43,388 bases of DNA from an uncultured Bacteroidales bacterium (GTDB taxonomy: Bacteria > Bacteroidota > Bacteroidia > Bacteroidales > P3), in the NCBI GenBank assembly GCA_946406015.1, contig CAMJJD010000011.1, positions 1-43,388 of the forward strand. Reading direction: 5' to 3'. The notes under the pieces are model-generated. The model saw nothing but the letters and a program-made list of their open reading frames with translations. It was not told where the DNA came from and searched no databases. A program made the translations under genes and the position numbers. This document shows positions 27,463-34,972 of this stretch, in pieces; position 1 is the stretch's first letter; the number at the start of each line of letters is the position of its first letter.

Positions 27463-27635
27463 GGAGTAAAGGAGTAAAGGAGTAAAGGAGTTGAGGAGAT
27501 AAGGAGTAAAGGAGAAAAGGAGTAAAGGAGAAAAGGAGTAAAGGAGTTGAGGAGATAAGGAGATAAGGAGATAAGGAGACAGTAGATAAGGAGTAAAGGA
27601 GTTGAGGAGATAAGGAGTTAAGATAATGGTTGTTA
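27463..27635 (+). repeat. GGAGTAAA octamer array
   Basis: About 18 units of 8 bases, all starting GGAG: GGAGTAAA, GGAGTTGA, GGAGATAA and GGAGAAAA in mixed order. One unit is expanded around 27578-27592. No spacers of unique sequence, so not a CRISPR array. The array begins at the stop codon of the gene before it. Confidence 0.95.
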
Positions 27636-27637
27636 TT

Positions 27638-27782
27638 GGGGAGTTAAAGAAGTTAAAGGAATTTATCGCGCTTCGCGCTAGAAGTTAAAGACAATAGCAT
27701 CGGCTGGAACATTTGTCTCTAACTTCTTTAACTTCTTTAACTTCTTTAACTTCCATTTTAACTTCCATAATTGACTTCTTTG
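27638..27782. repeat. Mirror-tract module, copy A
   Basis: GGGAGTTAAAGAAGTTAAAG, then GAATTTATCG, CGCTTCGCG, CTAGAAGTTAAAGACAA (27679-27694), a spacer of 18 bases, TTGTCTCTAACT (27713-27724) and TTCTTTAAC 9-mers to 27747. Arms 27683-27694 and 27713-27724 pair with one mismatch. Together with the octamer array it fills the whole 27463-27785 interval; no gene seen. Confidence 0.9.
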
Positions 27783-27847
27783 ACATCTCTACCTACTTTT
27801 CAAGAAAAATATGTCTTGGCGCAGGAATTTTATTGGGGAAACGGTTG

Positions 27848-27855
27848 TAATTTTG
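27848..27855 (+). promoter_or_regulatory. -7 box of the small lipoprotein gene
   Basis: TAATTTTGCA, TAnnTTTG with GCA extension, 35 bases before ATG 27890. Confidence 0.7.
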
Positions 27856-27889
27856 CAATCGGAAACAAACAATAAAAACTACTGCTACA

Positions 27890-28300
27890 ATGAAACGTTT
27901 ACATCTGATAATGATTGCGCTGGCTTCGCTGCTGGCTTTTGCATCGTGCGAAGAGGAGGAAGGATGGTACATGCCCACGGGTATGTGGGTGATGCTCGAC
28001 GACTACGGCAACACGCTGCCGACAACGCTGTCCTTCAGTGGTGCCACCTTGGCGGTGCAGAATGCCTCCGACTACCACGACTGGCCCGCCGCCGACGCGG
28101 TGTATGAATACTATGTCAACGATGCCAACGTGCTGAAGATTAGTTTTGAGTATGAATACTACGACGGCGAGGAGTATGTCACCACGAGCGACAGCTACAA
28201 CTTCAGTATGACGCTGACCCACGAAGGGACACAGATGATACTCTCCTACGACCCGTGGATCGGTTCAGCCCGCCGCTATTACTTCCAGCGGTTGGTGTGA
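27890..28300 (+). CDS. Small acidic lipoprotein
   Basis: A 136-residue lipoprotein, lipobox LLAFASC (Cys20) followed by EEEEG. The mature part is rich in Tyr and Asp with beta pattern (GWYMPTGMWVMLDDYGN, YEYYDGEEYVTTSDSYNFS), suggesting a lipocalin-like or small barrel domain as in several Bacteroidetes lipoproteins of the DUF5004/lipocalin type. No known function. The Glu-rich residues after Cys may act as a surface-export signal, as known for Bacteroidetes lipoproteins. Own promoter. Confidence 0.75.
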   Translation: MKRLHLIMIALASLLAFASCEEEEGWYMPTGMWVMLDDYGNTLPTTLSFSGATLAVQNASDYHDWPAADAVYEYYVNDANVLKISFEYEYYDGEEYVTTSDSYNFSMTLTHEGTQMILSYDPWIGSARRYYFQRLV

Positions 28301-28349
28301 ACGTGAATGGTTGATTTTGAACGTGAATTGCCGTGAATTGGCCGTTAAT

Positions 28350-28426
28350 GGGAGTTAAAGAAGTTAAAGGAATTTATCGCGCTTCGCGCTAGAAGTTAAA
28401 GACAATAGCATCGGGCGGAACAATTG
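28350..28426. repeat. Mirror-tract module, copy B (left half)
   Basis: Nearly identical to 27638-27716 over about 75 bases, then diverges at AACAATTGCGG and runs into REP palindromes, so only the left half is present. Confidence 0.9.
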
Positions 28427-28431
28427 CGGAG

Positions 28432-28557
28432 CCCCGTAGGGGCGACATTATTTAGCCGTGGGTGTTAACCCACGGACAAGAAATGAAGGAAAAAAAGGGA
28501 GCCCCGGAGGGGCGACACAAAGACCGGCGTGGATTGGTGTGTCGCCCCTCCGGGGCT
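28432..28557. repeat. GC-rich REP-like palindromes
   Basis: AGCCCC-GTA-GGGGC near 28432, CCGTGGGT-GTTA-ACCCACGG near 28456-28475, and a 20-base perfect inverted repeat AGCCCCGGAGGGGCGACACA (28500-28519) with its complement (28538-28557). Type known from many Bacteroidetes genomes as dispersed small palindromes. Confidence 0.85.
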
Positions 28558-28573
28558 GGTAAAAGACAAAAGG

Positions 28574-28605
28574 GAAGGGCCCGCGCAGCGGGCCCTTCCT
28601 CTTTC
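28574..28605. terminator. Strong hairpin, probable bidirectional terminator
   Basis: GAAGGGCCCGC / GCGGGCCCTTC with loop GCA, followed by CTCTTT, between convergent genes. Confidence 0.65.
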
Positions 28606-28613
28606 GCATTTAG

Positions 28614-28770
28614 GAGGTAAGGAGATAAGGAGTTAAGAAGTTAAGAAGTTAAGGAGTTAAGACAAATGTGACAGCTGCAGTATTGTCTTATCTCCTTATC
28701 TACTGTCTCCTTATCTCCTTCGTTGAAGAGTCAAAGAGTTAATTTCAACTTTTAACTTTCAACTTTCAAC
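28614..28770. repeat. Mirror-tract module, copy C
   Basis: Left tract of AAGGAGATAAGGAGTTAAG-type octamers, core TAAGACAA (28658-28665), 17-base spacer, TTGTCTTA (28683-28690), then complementary TCTCCTTA octamers and a TTTCAACTTTCAAC tail next to the stop codon of the minus gene. The full interval 28301-28776 is repeats and palindromes without a gene. Confidence 0.9.
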
Positions 28771-28776
28771 TTTCCG

Positions 28777-29505
28777 TTATTCCGCCATCTGGCGATAACG
28801 GTCGACCTCGCCCTGGACGTTGTTGACGTTCTGGTTGGCGGCGTCGACTTTCTTCTCGGCATCGCCGCGCTTGCCCTGCTCTTTCTCGATCTCGGACTGC
28901 AGTTTCTTGATGTCTTTCTCGCAGTCTTTGATTTTCTGCTGGTAGTTCTTGATGTCCTTCTCTTTGTCGGCTATCTTCTGCTGCTTCTTGGCGATGGCTT
29001 TGTCGATGGCGGCAGCCTGCTTGGCGGCTTTGTCGGCAGCTTTCTGGGCCTTGTCGAGGTTCTTCTGCTGGGCTTTCATGTTGAGGCCGGCTTCATAGCG
29101 GTCGACATAGGAGGCGAAGCCCTGGAGCCAGCGGAGGGCGCCGGCACGCATGGCGCTGGGGTCGTTCATGGCCAGGTTGCTGCTGAGGGCGCAGACGCTG
29201 ACGACGGCCTCGTTCTTTTTCTTTTTCTCGACGAGGGTGTAGAAGTTGATGTCGCTGATGGCGATTTCCTCGATGAAGGCGTTGGCGCAGACGTAGTAGC
29301 CCTGCTCGTCCTTCTGGGGTTTCAGTTTGGAGTCCTTGAGGTACTGGATCATGGCGTCCTGCACCATCTTGTGGTCTTTCTGCAGCGTGACGGTGGCAGC
29401 GGGGACGGTGAGGCCACCCACCTGGAGGGTGCTCTCGCTGACGGACTGGGCGGCGAGACCGAGGGTCATCAGAGCCGCGACGGCAAAGGTAAAGATTTTT
29501 TTCAT
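28777..29505 (-). CDS. Periplasmic coiled-coil protein of unknown function
   Basis: A 242-residue protein with a signal peptide (MKKIFTFAVAALMTLGLAAQ). Residues 21-140 form a small domain (VGGLTVPAATVTLQKDHKMV), and residues ~145-240 are a Lys/Asp/Glu/Gln-rich coiled coil (QQKIADKEKDIKNYQQKI). No recognised family. Could be a periplasmic scaffold or envelope-associated protein. It shares its strand with the RND operon but is separated by a mirror-tract module. Confidence 0.8.
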   Translation of the reverse strand: MKKIFTFAVAALMTLGLAAQSVSESTLQVGGLTVPAATVTLQKDHKMVQDAMIQYLKDSKLKPQKDEQGYYVCANAFIEEIAISDINFYTLVEKKKKNEAVVSVCALSSNLAMNDPSAMRAGALRWLQGFASYVDRYEAGLNMKAQQKNLDKAQKAADKAAKQAAAIDKAIAKKQQKIADKEKDIKNYQQKIKDCEKDIKKLQSEIEKEQGKRGDAEKKVDAANQNVNNVQGEVDRYRQMAE

Positions 29506-29541
29506 AATGGTATGTTTTTATGGGTTGAATTTCTTTATTTT

Positions 29542-29680
29542 GGGAGTTAAAGAAGTTAAAGGGAGTTATCGCTCGCTGCACTCGCTAGAAGTTATAGACA
29601 ATACCTTCTGTAGGCAAAAGATGCTATATAAACATTTGTCTTTAACTACTTAACTACTTTAACTTCTTTAACTACTTGGT
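29542..29680. repeat. Mirror-tract module, copy D
   Basis: GGGAGTTAAAGAAGTTAAAG, TTATCG, CTCGCTGCACTCG, CTAGAAGTTATAGACA, 36-base spacer, TGTCTTTAACT (29637-29647), then TACTTTAAC 9-mers. Fills the whole gap to the stop of the PII-like gene. Confidence 0.9.
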
Positions 29681-29681
29681 C

Positions 29682-29975
29682 TCAGACCATCTGCTCGATG
29701 TTCCAGACGAAGGCGCGGATGCCGACTTCCTCGTTGCGCTTGTCGAGCTTGCGGACGGAGAGGAGCAGTTCGTCGACCTTGTCGTCGGGGATGACGGTGA
29801 GGATGGCGTTGTTGAGTTCGGGCCAGGTGTGGGTACCGCGGTGGGGATCTCCGTTGTCGTGGCCACGGCCTTGCACGTTCTCCCAGAAGGTGAATCCACG
29901 GATGCCAAGGGTGTCGAGCATATACTCGGCACGTTCGTTGTTGGCTTGGTTGTAGACGATTAGGACACTTTTCAT
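29682..29975 (-). CDS. PII-like (nitrogen regulatory protein-like) protein
   Basis: A 97-residue protein of the PII/CutA-like ferredoxin-fold superfamily. MKSVLIVYNQANNERAEYML, RGFTFWENVQGRGHDNGDPH and WPELNNAILTVIPD correspond to strand 1, the T-loop-like region and strand 3 of a PII-type sensor subgroup found in Bacteroidetes. Last gene of the efflux operon; such small PII-like proteins frequently accompany RND or other transporter genes and may bind nucleotides or metals to adjust them. Ligand unknown. Confidence 0.72.
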   Translation of the reverse strand: MKSVLIVYNQANNERAEYMLDTLGIRGFTFWENVQGRGHDNGDPHRGTHTWPELNNAILTVIPDDKVDELLLSVRKLDKRNEEVGIRAFVWNIEQMV

Positions 29976-29992
29976 ATCTTCTCTTTTTGGGG

Positions 29993-30118
29993 TATTTAAA
30001 GAAGTTAAGGAAGTTATCGCTCGCTTTGCTCGCTAGTAGTTAAAGACAAATGTACCAGACGGCGCTAATGTCTTTAACTACTTTAACTACTTTAACTACT
30101 TTGACTACTTTAACTACT
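29993..30118. repeat. Mirror-tract module, copy E
   Basis: GAAGTTAAGGAAG, TTATCG, CTCGCTTTGCTCG, CTAGTAGTTAAAGACA (arm 30038-30048), 20-base spacer, TGTCTTTAACT (arm 30069-30079), then TACTTTAAC 9-mers that end in the RND stop codon. Confidence 0.92.
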
Positions 30119-33100
30119 TATTTTCATTCAAATCAATTTTCATAAACACAAACTTGCGGCGTTCGCGTTCCTTCTTCTCGATGTCGCCGCGGCGGTTGAA
30201 GACGCCGTAGAGGACGGGCACGACGATGAGGGTGACGAAGGTGGAGACGGTGAGGCCGCCGATGACGACGAGGCCCATGGTGGTCCACATCTCGGAGCCT
30301 TCGGAGTTGGAGGTGGCCATAGGTATCATGCCGAGGATGGTGGTGAAGGCCGTCATGAGGACGGGACGCATACGGCTCTGGCCGCTGATGGCGATGGCCT
30401 CGTTGAGGGCGATGCCGCGTTCGCGCATGAGGTTGATATAGTCGACCAGCACGATACCGTTCTTCACCACGATGCCGATGAGGAGCACGAGGCCGAGCAT
30501 GCCAATCATATCGATGTTCTGTCCGGTGAAGAACATCATCAGCGAGACGCCGCTGATGGCGAAGGGGATGGAGAACATGATGATGAAAGGTTTGCTGAAA
30601 GACTCGAACTGCGAGGCCATGACGATGTAGACGAGCATGAGGATGAGTGCGGCGAGCATGAGCATGTCGCGCGTGGAATCCTGCTGGTCCTTGTAGTTAC
30701 CGGCCAGAGCCACGTGCACGTCGGACGGCACGCCCATGGCGTCGATCTCCTTCTGCACGTTGAGGGCGAGTTCCTGGAGCGAGGTGCGGTAGGGCATGAC
30801 GGTGAGGGTGAGGTAGCGCTGGCGGTTTTTGCGCTCGATGGTGGGCGGGCACCAGTATTCCTCGATGGTGCCGATTTCCTCGAGCTTCACCAACGCACCG
30901 GTAGCGGTGGGGATGGAGAGCTGCTCGATGTCGGAGATGGCGTCGCGGTATTCCTCGCGGAGGCGTACCACGATGTTGTATTCCTCGCCGTCTTCCTTGA
31001 GGAATCCGGCCGACATGCCGTTGACGCGGTTGCGGACGTAGAGGGCCACGGTGCTCTCGTTGAGGCCGTGGAGGGCGAGTTTCTGCTTGTCGAGTTCAAT
31101 CTTGAGTTCGGCGCGGTCTTCGTCGCGGCTGATTTTGGTGTCGCGGGCGCCTGGCACGTTGTCCATCACGCGCTGGCGCAGCTTCTGGGTGAAGTTGGTG
31201 GTCTGGTCGAAGTCGTAGCCGTAGATCTCGACGGAGAGCGAGTTGTTGGAGCCGCCGCCCATGCCGCCGCCGCTGTTGACCTGGTAGTTGACGATCTCGG
31301 GGTACTCGGCGAAGCACTGGCGCAGCACCTCCTGCATCTCGAAGATGGTGCGTTTGCGCTCGTACTTCTTGGTGGTGCGCACCGTCATGGAAATCTTGTT
31401 GTTGGTGGTGCTGTTGAAGAGGGCTGCCATGCCGGCGTCGTCGTTGGAGCCGGCCGAAGTGGAGACGACGATGACGTCGTCGCCGAGGAGACGGTAGATG
31501 TCTTCCTCCATGTGGCGTGCGGTCTTGAGGGTCTCCTCGATGCGGGTGCCTCGTTGCAGCTCGGCGTTGATGCTCATACGTCCGTTGTCCTGCTCTTTCA
31601 TGAAGTCCATGCCTATCTTGCCGGAGAAGAAGGGGAGGAGGGAGACGATGAAGAAGGCGAGGGCGATGAGGAGGGTGACCTTCTTGTGGCCGAGGCACCA
31701 GCGGAGCACGTTGGCGTAGCCGGCCTCGATGGCGTTGAAGGTGCGGGTCACGGTGCGGTTGTAGAGGTTGCGCTCGCGTTTGCGGTTGTAGGCTTCCTCG
31801 TCCTCCTTCTTGAAGAAGAAGGGACGCTCCTTGAGCATGCGTGAGGAGAGCATGGGGATGAGGGTGATGGCGGCGGTGGTGGAGACGCACACCACGATGG
31901 TGACGATCCAGCCGAGCTCCTTCATGAAGATGCCCATCATGCCGGGGAGCATGGTGAGGGGTACGAAGACGGCCACGAGCACCAGGGTGGTGGCGATGAC
32001 GGAGGTCCACACCTCGTTGGTGGCGCAGATGGCGGCCTCGCGCGGGTTCTCGCCGCGTTCTATATGCTTGGTGATATTTTCGAGCACCACGATGGCATCG
32101 TCGACGACCATGCCGATGGCCACGGTGAGGGATGCCAGGGAGATGATGTTGAGCGAGCTGTCGGCCAGGAGGAGGTAAATGAAGGAGGTGACGAGGGAGA
32201 TGGGGATGGTGAGTGCGATGACGAGGGTGGAGCGCCAGTTGCCGAGGAAGAGGAGCACCACGAGGATGACGAAGAGGAGGGCGTAGAAGATGGACTCGGT
32301 GAGGCCGTTGATGGCGTTGATGATGTTGTCGGAGCCGTCGTTGATGAGCGTGATCTCGATGTCGGGCGGCAGGGTCTTCTGGATGCGTTCCATCTCTTTC
32401 TTCACCTCGCGGGCGATGGCCACGGTGTTGGCGCCGGTCTGCTTGGTGATGATGAGGCGGGCGCCGTCCTGACCGTTGATCTTCTCGTCGAGGGAGAGGT
32501 CCTTGATGGTGTCGCGTACGGTGGCGAGGTCGCGCACAAAGACCTGCTTGCCAGTATATGTGGTTGTCACCACGATGTCGGCGATTTCGGAGCTCTCGAC
32601 ATATTCACCCTTGACGCGCATCTGGTACTGTTCCTTGCCCATCTTGACGGTGCCGGAGGCCAGGTCGAGGTTGTTGGCCGAGATGGCGTTGCCGACCAGC
32701 TCGAGGGGGATGCCGTAGGCGTCGAGCTGCTTGGGGTCGAGGTCGATATAGACGTAGCGCTCGGGGGCACCGCTGACGGTGATGTTGCCGATGCCGTCGA
32801 TACGGTTGAGCTCGTTGACCACGTTGTCCTCCAGGATGCGGTCAAGGCCGGAGTAGGACTCCTTGGCGGTGAAGCCGTACATCATGATGGGCATGGCGCT
32901 GGAGTTGAGCTTGAGGATCATGGGGCGGCTCACTCCGTCGGGCAGGTTGTCGTAAAGCAGGTCGACGTAGGAGCGGATGTCGTTGAGTGCCTCGTCGATA
33001 TCGGAACCCCACTCGAACTCGAGGGAGACGACGGAGATGTTGTCGCGCGAGTTGGAGGTGATGTTCTTAAGGCCGTCGACGCTGTTGAGCGAGTTCTCGA

Positions 33101-33299
33101 CCAGCTTGGTGATGTTGGTCTCTATCTCGCTGGCGTTGGCGCCGGCGTAGGTGGTCATGACGGTGACGTAGGGCGGGTCCATCTCGGGCATCTGGTCGAT
33201 AGGCAGCCGCGAGAGGGAGAAGAGGCCCAGCACGATGACGGCCACGAAGATAAGGCCGGTGGTGATGGGTCGGTTGATTGCTGTTTTATAGATGGCCAT
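30114..33299 (-). CDS. RND efflux pump inner-membrane transporter (HAE1/AcrB family)
   Basis: Proton-driven exporter of drugs or other amphiphiles; it works as a trimer with the adaptor and TolC-like channel encoded upstream. The 1061-residue protein has the full layout: TM1 (TTGLIFVAVIVLGLFSL), two large periplasmic loops, and TM4 with TVAIGMVVDDAIVVLENITK, which carries the paired Asp residues of the proton relay; FTGQNIDMIGMLGLVLLIGI and SGQSRMRPVLMTAF follow. Substrate cannot be told. The stop codon lies in the last unit of a repeat module. Confidence 0.95.
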   Translation of the reverse strand: MAIYKTAINRPITTGLIFVAVIVLGLFSLSRLPIDQMPEMDPPYVTVMTTYAGANASEIETNITKLVENSLNSVDGLKNITSNSRDNISVVSLEFEWGSDIDEALNDIRSYVDLLYDNLPDGVSRPMILKLNSSAMPIMMYGFTAKESYSGLDRILEDNVVNELNRIDGIGNITVSGAPERYVYIDLDPKQLDAYGIPLELVGNAISANNLDLASGTVKMGKEQYQMRVKGEYVESSEIADIVVTTTYTGKQVFVRDLATVRDTIKDLSLDEKINGQDGARLIITKQTGANTVAIAREVKKEMERIQKTLPPDIEITLINDGSDNIINAINGLTESIFYALLFVILVVLLFLGNWRSTLVIALTIPISLVTSFIYLLLADSSLNIISLASLTVAIGMVVDDAIVVLENITKHIERGENPREAAICATNEVWTSVIATTLVLVAVFVPLTMLPGMMGIFMKELGWIVTIVVCVSTTAAITLIPMLSSRMLKERPFFFKKEDEEAYNRKRERNLYNRTVTRTFNAIEAGYANVLRWCLGHKKVTLLIALAFFIVSLLPFFSGKIGMDFMKEQDNGRMSINAELQRGTRIEETLKTARHMEEDIYRLLGDDVIVVSTSAGSNDDAGMAALFNSTTNNKISMTVRTTKKYERKRTIFEMQEVLRQCFAEYPEIVNYQVNSGGGMGGGSNNSLSVEIYGYDFDQTTNFTQKLRQRVMDNVPGARDTKISRDEDRAELKIELDKQKLALHGLNESTVALYVRNRVNGMSAGFLKEDGEEYNIVVRLREEYRDAISDIEQLSIPTATGALVKLEEIGTIEEYWCPPTIERKNRQRYLTLTVMPYRTSLQELALNVQKEIDAMGVPSDVHVALAGNYKDQQDSTRDMLMLAALILMLVYIVMASQFESFSKPFIIMFSIPFAISGVSLMMFFTGQNIDMIGMLGLVLLIGIVVKNGIVLVDYINLMRERGIALNEAIAISGQSRMRPVLMTAFTTILGMIPMATSNSEGSEMWTTMGLVVIGGLTVSTFVTLIVVPVLYGVFNRRGDIEKKERERRKFVFMKIDLNENK

Positions 33300-33302
33300 G
33301 TT

Positions 33303-33336
33303 TTAAAGTGAAAAGTGAAAAGTGAAAGGTGAAATT
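33303..33336. repeat. AAAGTGAAAAGTG tract
   Basis: Four units of the 9-base GTGAAAA type right upstream of the RND start codon. Confidence 0.8.
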
Positions 33337-33365
33337 ATTATTTTCATCTCTCGCTTTTCCATAGG

Positions 33366-33724
33366 TTATACATTTAATTTTGATTTGATTTTGGTAATAA
33401 TTGATGTTAGAAGTGCTATGAGTTCTTTGACATCGTTGTTCATTGAAGTGTATTCTGTTTCCTCGATGATGTTTGACATGTAAAGAACGTCAAGCCAATA
33501 CTGTGTTTCGTCAGCTTCTTTCAATGCAATTGAAAGTTTGTGAATATAATCGGAACTGCTTTCGGCGTTTTGCTCTCGCGAATATTGGCACCAATGCTGG
33601 TACCGCTGCGCAGCAACTGTTTGCTGATGACAAACTCTTTCTTTTGTTCGGAAAGGAATCTATAGAAGTTTACTGTGCGAACAGCAAAAAGCAGGCTCTT
33701 GTCATGTAGCATGTTGCCGGTCAT
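33366..33724 (-). pseudogene. Four-helix-bundle protein (23S rRNA intervening-sequence protein family), frameshifted
   Basis: The reading starts MTGNMLHDKSLLFAVRTVNF (or from GTG 33751) and continues through the family signature EFVISKQLLRSGTSIGANIRES. At the run of four A residues (minus strand AGCAAAACGCC, near 33568) the frame moves by one base. The second half, NAESSSDYIHKLSIALKEAD and TQYWLDVLYMSNIIEETEY then a lysine-rich end (ITKIKSKLNV), is intact in the other frame to a TAA at 33366-33368. Adding one A restores a typical 119-residue protein. The gene sits between the adaptor and the pump of the efflux operon, an unusual place. The shift may be decay, phase variation or sequencing error. 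Confidence 0.85.
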
Positions 33725-33740
33725 AACGTTTCCGATAATT

Positions 33741-33776
33741 TCACTTTTCACATTTCAATTTTCAATTTTCAACTAT
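33741..33776. repeat. TTTTCAA tract supplying the adaptor stop codon
   Basis: Seven-base TTTTCAA units. On the minus strand they code for the last residues (VEN) and stop codon of the adaptor and run into the start of the four-helix-bundle gene. Confidence 0.8.
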
Positions 33777-34802
33777 TTCAAGCGTTGCGCCGTCGACGAG
33801 GCGGGCTTGGCCCGTGACCACCAGCTGGTCGCCGGCCTTGAGGGCGTCGGCCTCGACGGGGATGATTTCGATGCGGTCGTCGAAGCGCTGGCCGAGGGTG
33901 ACGGCGACTCGGCGGGCGGTGCCGTTGTCATTAATGAATACGTAGCGGTCATTGCTGCCGGTGAGTTTGAGGACGCTCTGGTAGGGGACGACGATGGCGT
34001 CGACTTCACCCACGCCCAGACGGGTGCGGACATACATGCCGGGGCGGATCTTCTCGGAGGCGTTGGGGATGTTGAGTTTGGCCTGGAAGGTGTGGCTGGC
34101 GGCATCGATGGTGGGGTAGACAATCTCGATGGTGGCGGGGAAGACGGTGCCGGGGTAGATGTCGCTCTCCACCTCGACCTTCATGCCCTGCTTGACGAGC
34201 GGGAAGTAGGTCTCGGGGATATTGATGATGGCCTTGAGGCGGCTGATCTGTGTGAGGGTGAGGATGGGGGCGCCGGTGTACATCTCGCCGTCCTCGTAGT
34301 TCTTGGCGCTGATGACGCCGGCGAACTGGGCGCGGACGAAGGTGTTCTGATCCTGGAAGCGCTCGGTCTCGACGAGCTGGTCGTAGCCGGCCTTGGTCTG
34401 GTCGTAGACCTGTTGGCTGATGGAGCCGCTCTGCTTGAGGGCGCTGACGCGGTCGAACTCGGTCTTGGTGGAGGCCAGGTTGATGCGGGTGGTGTTGAGC
34501 TGGGTCTGGTCCATGCGGACGAGCATGGAGCCTTTCTGCACGCGGCTGCCCACCTCGACATAGATGTGCTCGATATGTCCTGTGATGGAGGGCGAGATGT
34601 TCATGGTCTCGTAGCCTTCGAGGGTGGAGGAGAGTTCGAGGGTCTTGGCGATGCGCTCGTTCTGGAGGGTGAGCACCTTGACGCGTTCGGCCTCTTTCTG
34701 GGTGGTGGTGGCGCCTTTGCTGTTGTCGCCACTTTTGCCGCCGCAGGCCGTAAGGGCTGCGACAGCCATGATAATCAACGATGATCTGAAAACTTTATTC
34801 AT
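33762..34802 (-). CDS. RND efflux periplasmic adaptor (membrane fusion protein)
   Basis: A 346-residue lipoprotein (lipobox ALTACGG, Cys20) of the HlyD/AcrA family. The order is beta-barrel, lipoyl and hairpin parts: NISPSITGHIEHIYVEVGSR and DGEMYTGAPILTLTQI are the two lipoyl halves, about residues 68-195, around a short coiled-coil hairpin. It bridges the pump and the TolC-like channel. Coded in the same minus-strand run, after TolC and before the pump. Confidence 0.93.
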   Translation of the reverse strand: MNKVFRSSLIIMAVAALTACGGKSGDNSKGATTTQKEAERVKVLTLQNERIAKTLELSSTLEGYETMNISPSITGHIEHIYVEVGSRVQKGSMLVRMDQTQLNTTRINLASTKTEFDRVSALKQSGSISQQVYDQTKAGYDQLVETERFQDQNTFVRAQFAGVISAKNYEDGEMYTGAPILTLTQISRLKAIINIPETYFPLVKQGMKVEVESDIYPGTVFPATIEIVYPTIDAASHTFQAKLNIPNASEKIRPGMYVRTRLGVGEVDAIVVPYQSVLKLTGSNDRYVFINDNGTARRVAVTLGQRFDDRIEIIPVEADALKAGDQLVVTGQARLVDGATLEIVEN

Positions 34803-34828
34803 AATTATAATGTTTATTCTTTATTTTG

Positions 34829-34972
34829 TAGTTACAGAAGTTAAAGTAGTTATCGCTTCGCTAGTTTAAGTGTTAAACGTTAAGTGTTAAGAGCTCTTTG
34901 ACCATTTATTTGACGCGGATAGGTGTTTGTCGCTAGTAGCAGTATTGTCTTATCTCCTTAACTCCCTATCTC
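34829..34972. repeat. Mirror-tract module, copy F (degenerate)
   Basis: GTTACAGAAGTTAAAGTAG, TTATCG, CTTCG, CTAGTTTAAGTGTTAAACGT, then a divergent middle and a right part, AGTATTGTCTTATCTCCTTA, that keeps the TTGTCTTA core. No gene seen in 34803-34972. Confidence 0.75.

Noticed and set aside
27463-27635. CRISPR-like array
   Set aside because: Units are 8 bases with no unique spacers and there are no cas genes.
33366-33751. Diversity-generating retroelement (four-helix-bundle Avd-like gene)
   Set aside because: No reverse transcriptase, template repeat or variable repeat found nearby; the family is broader than Avd.
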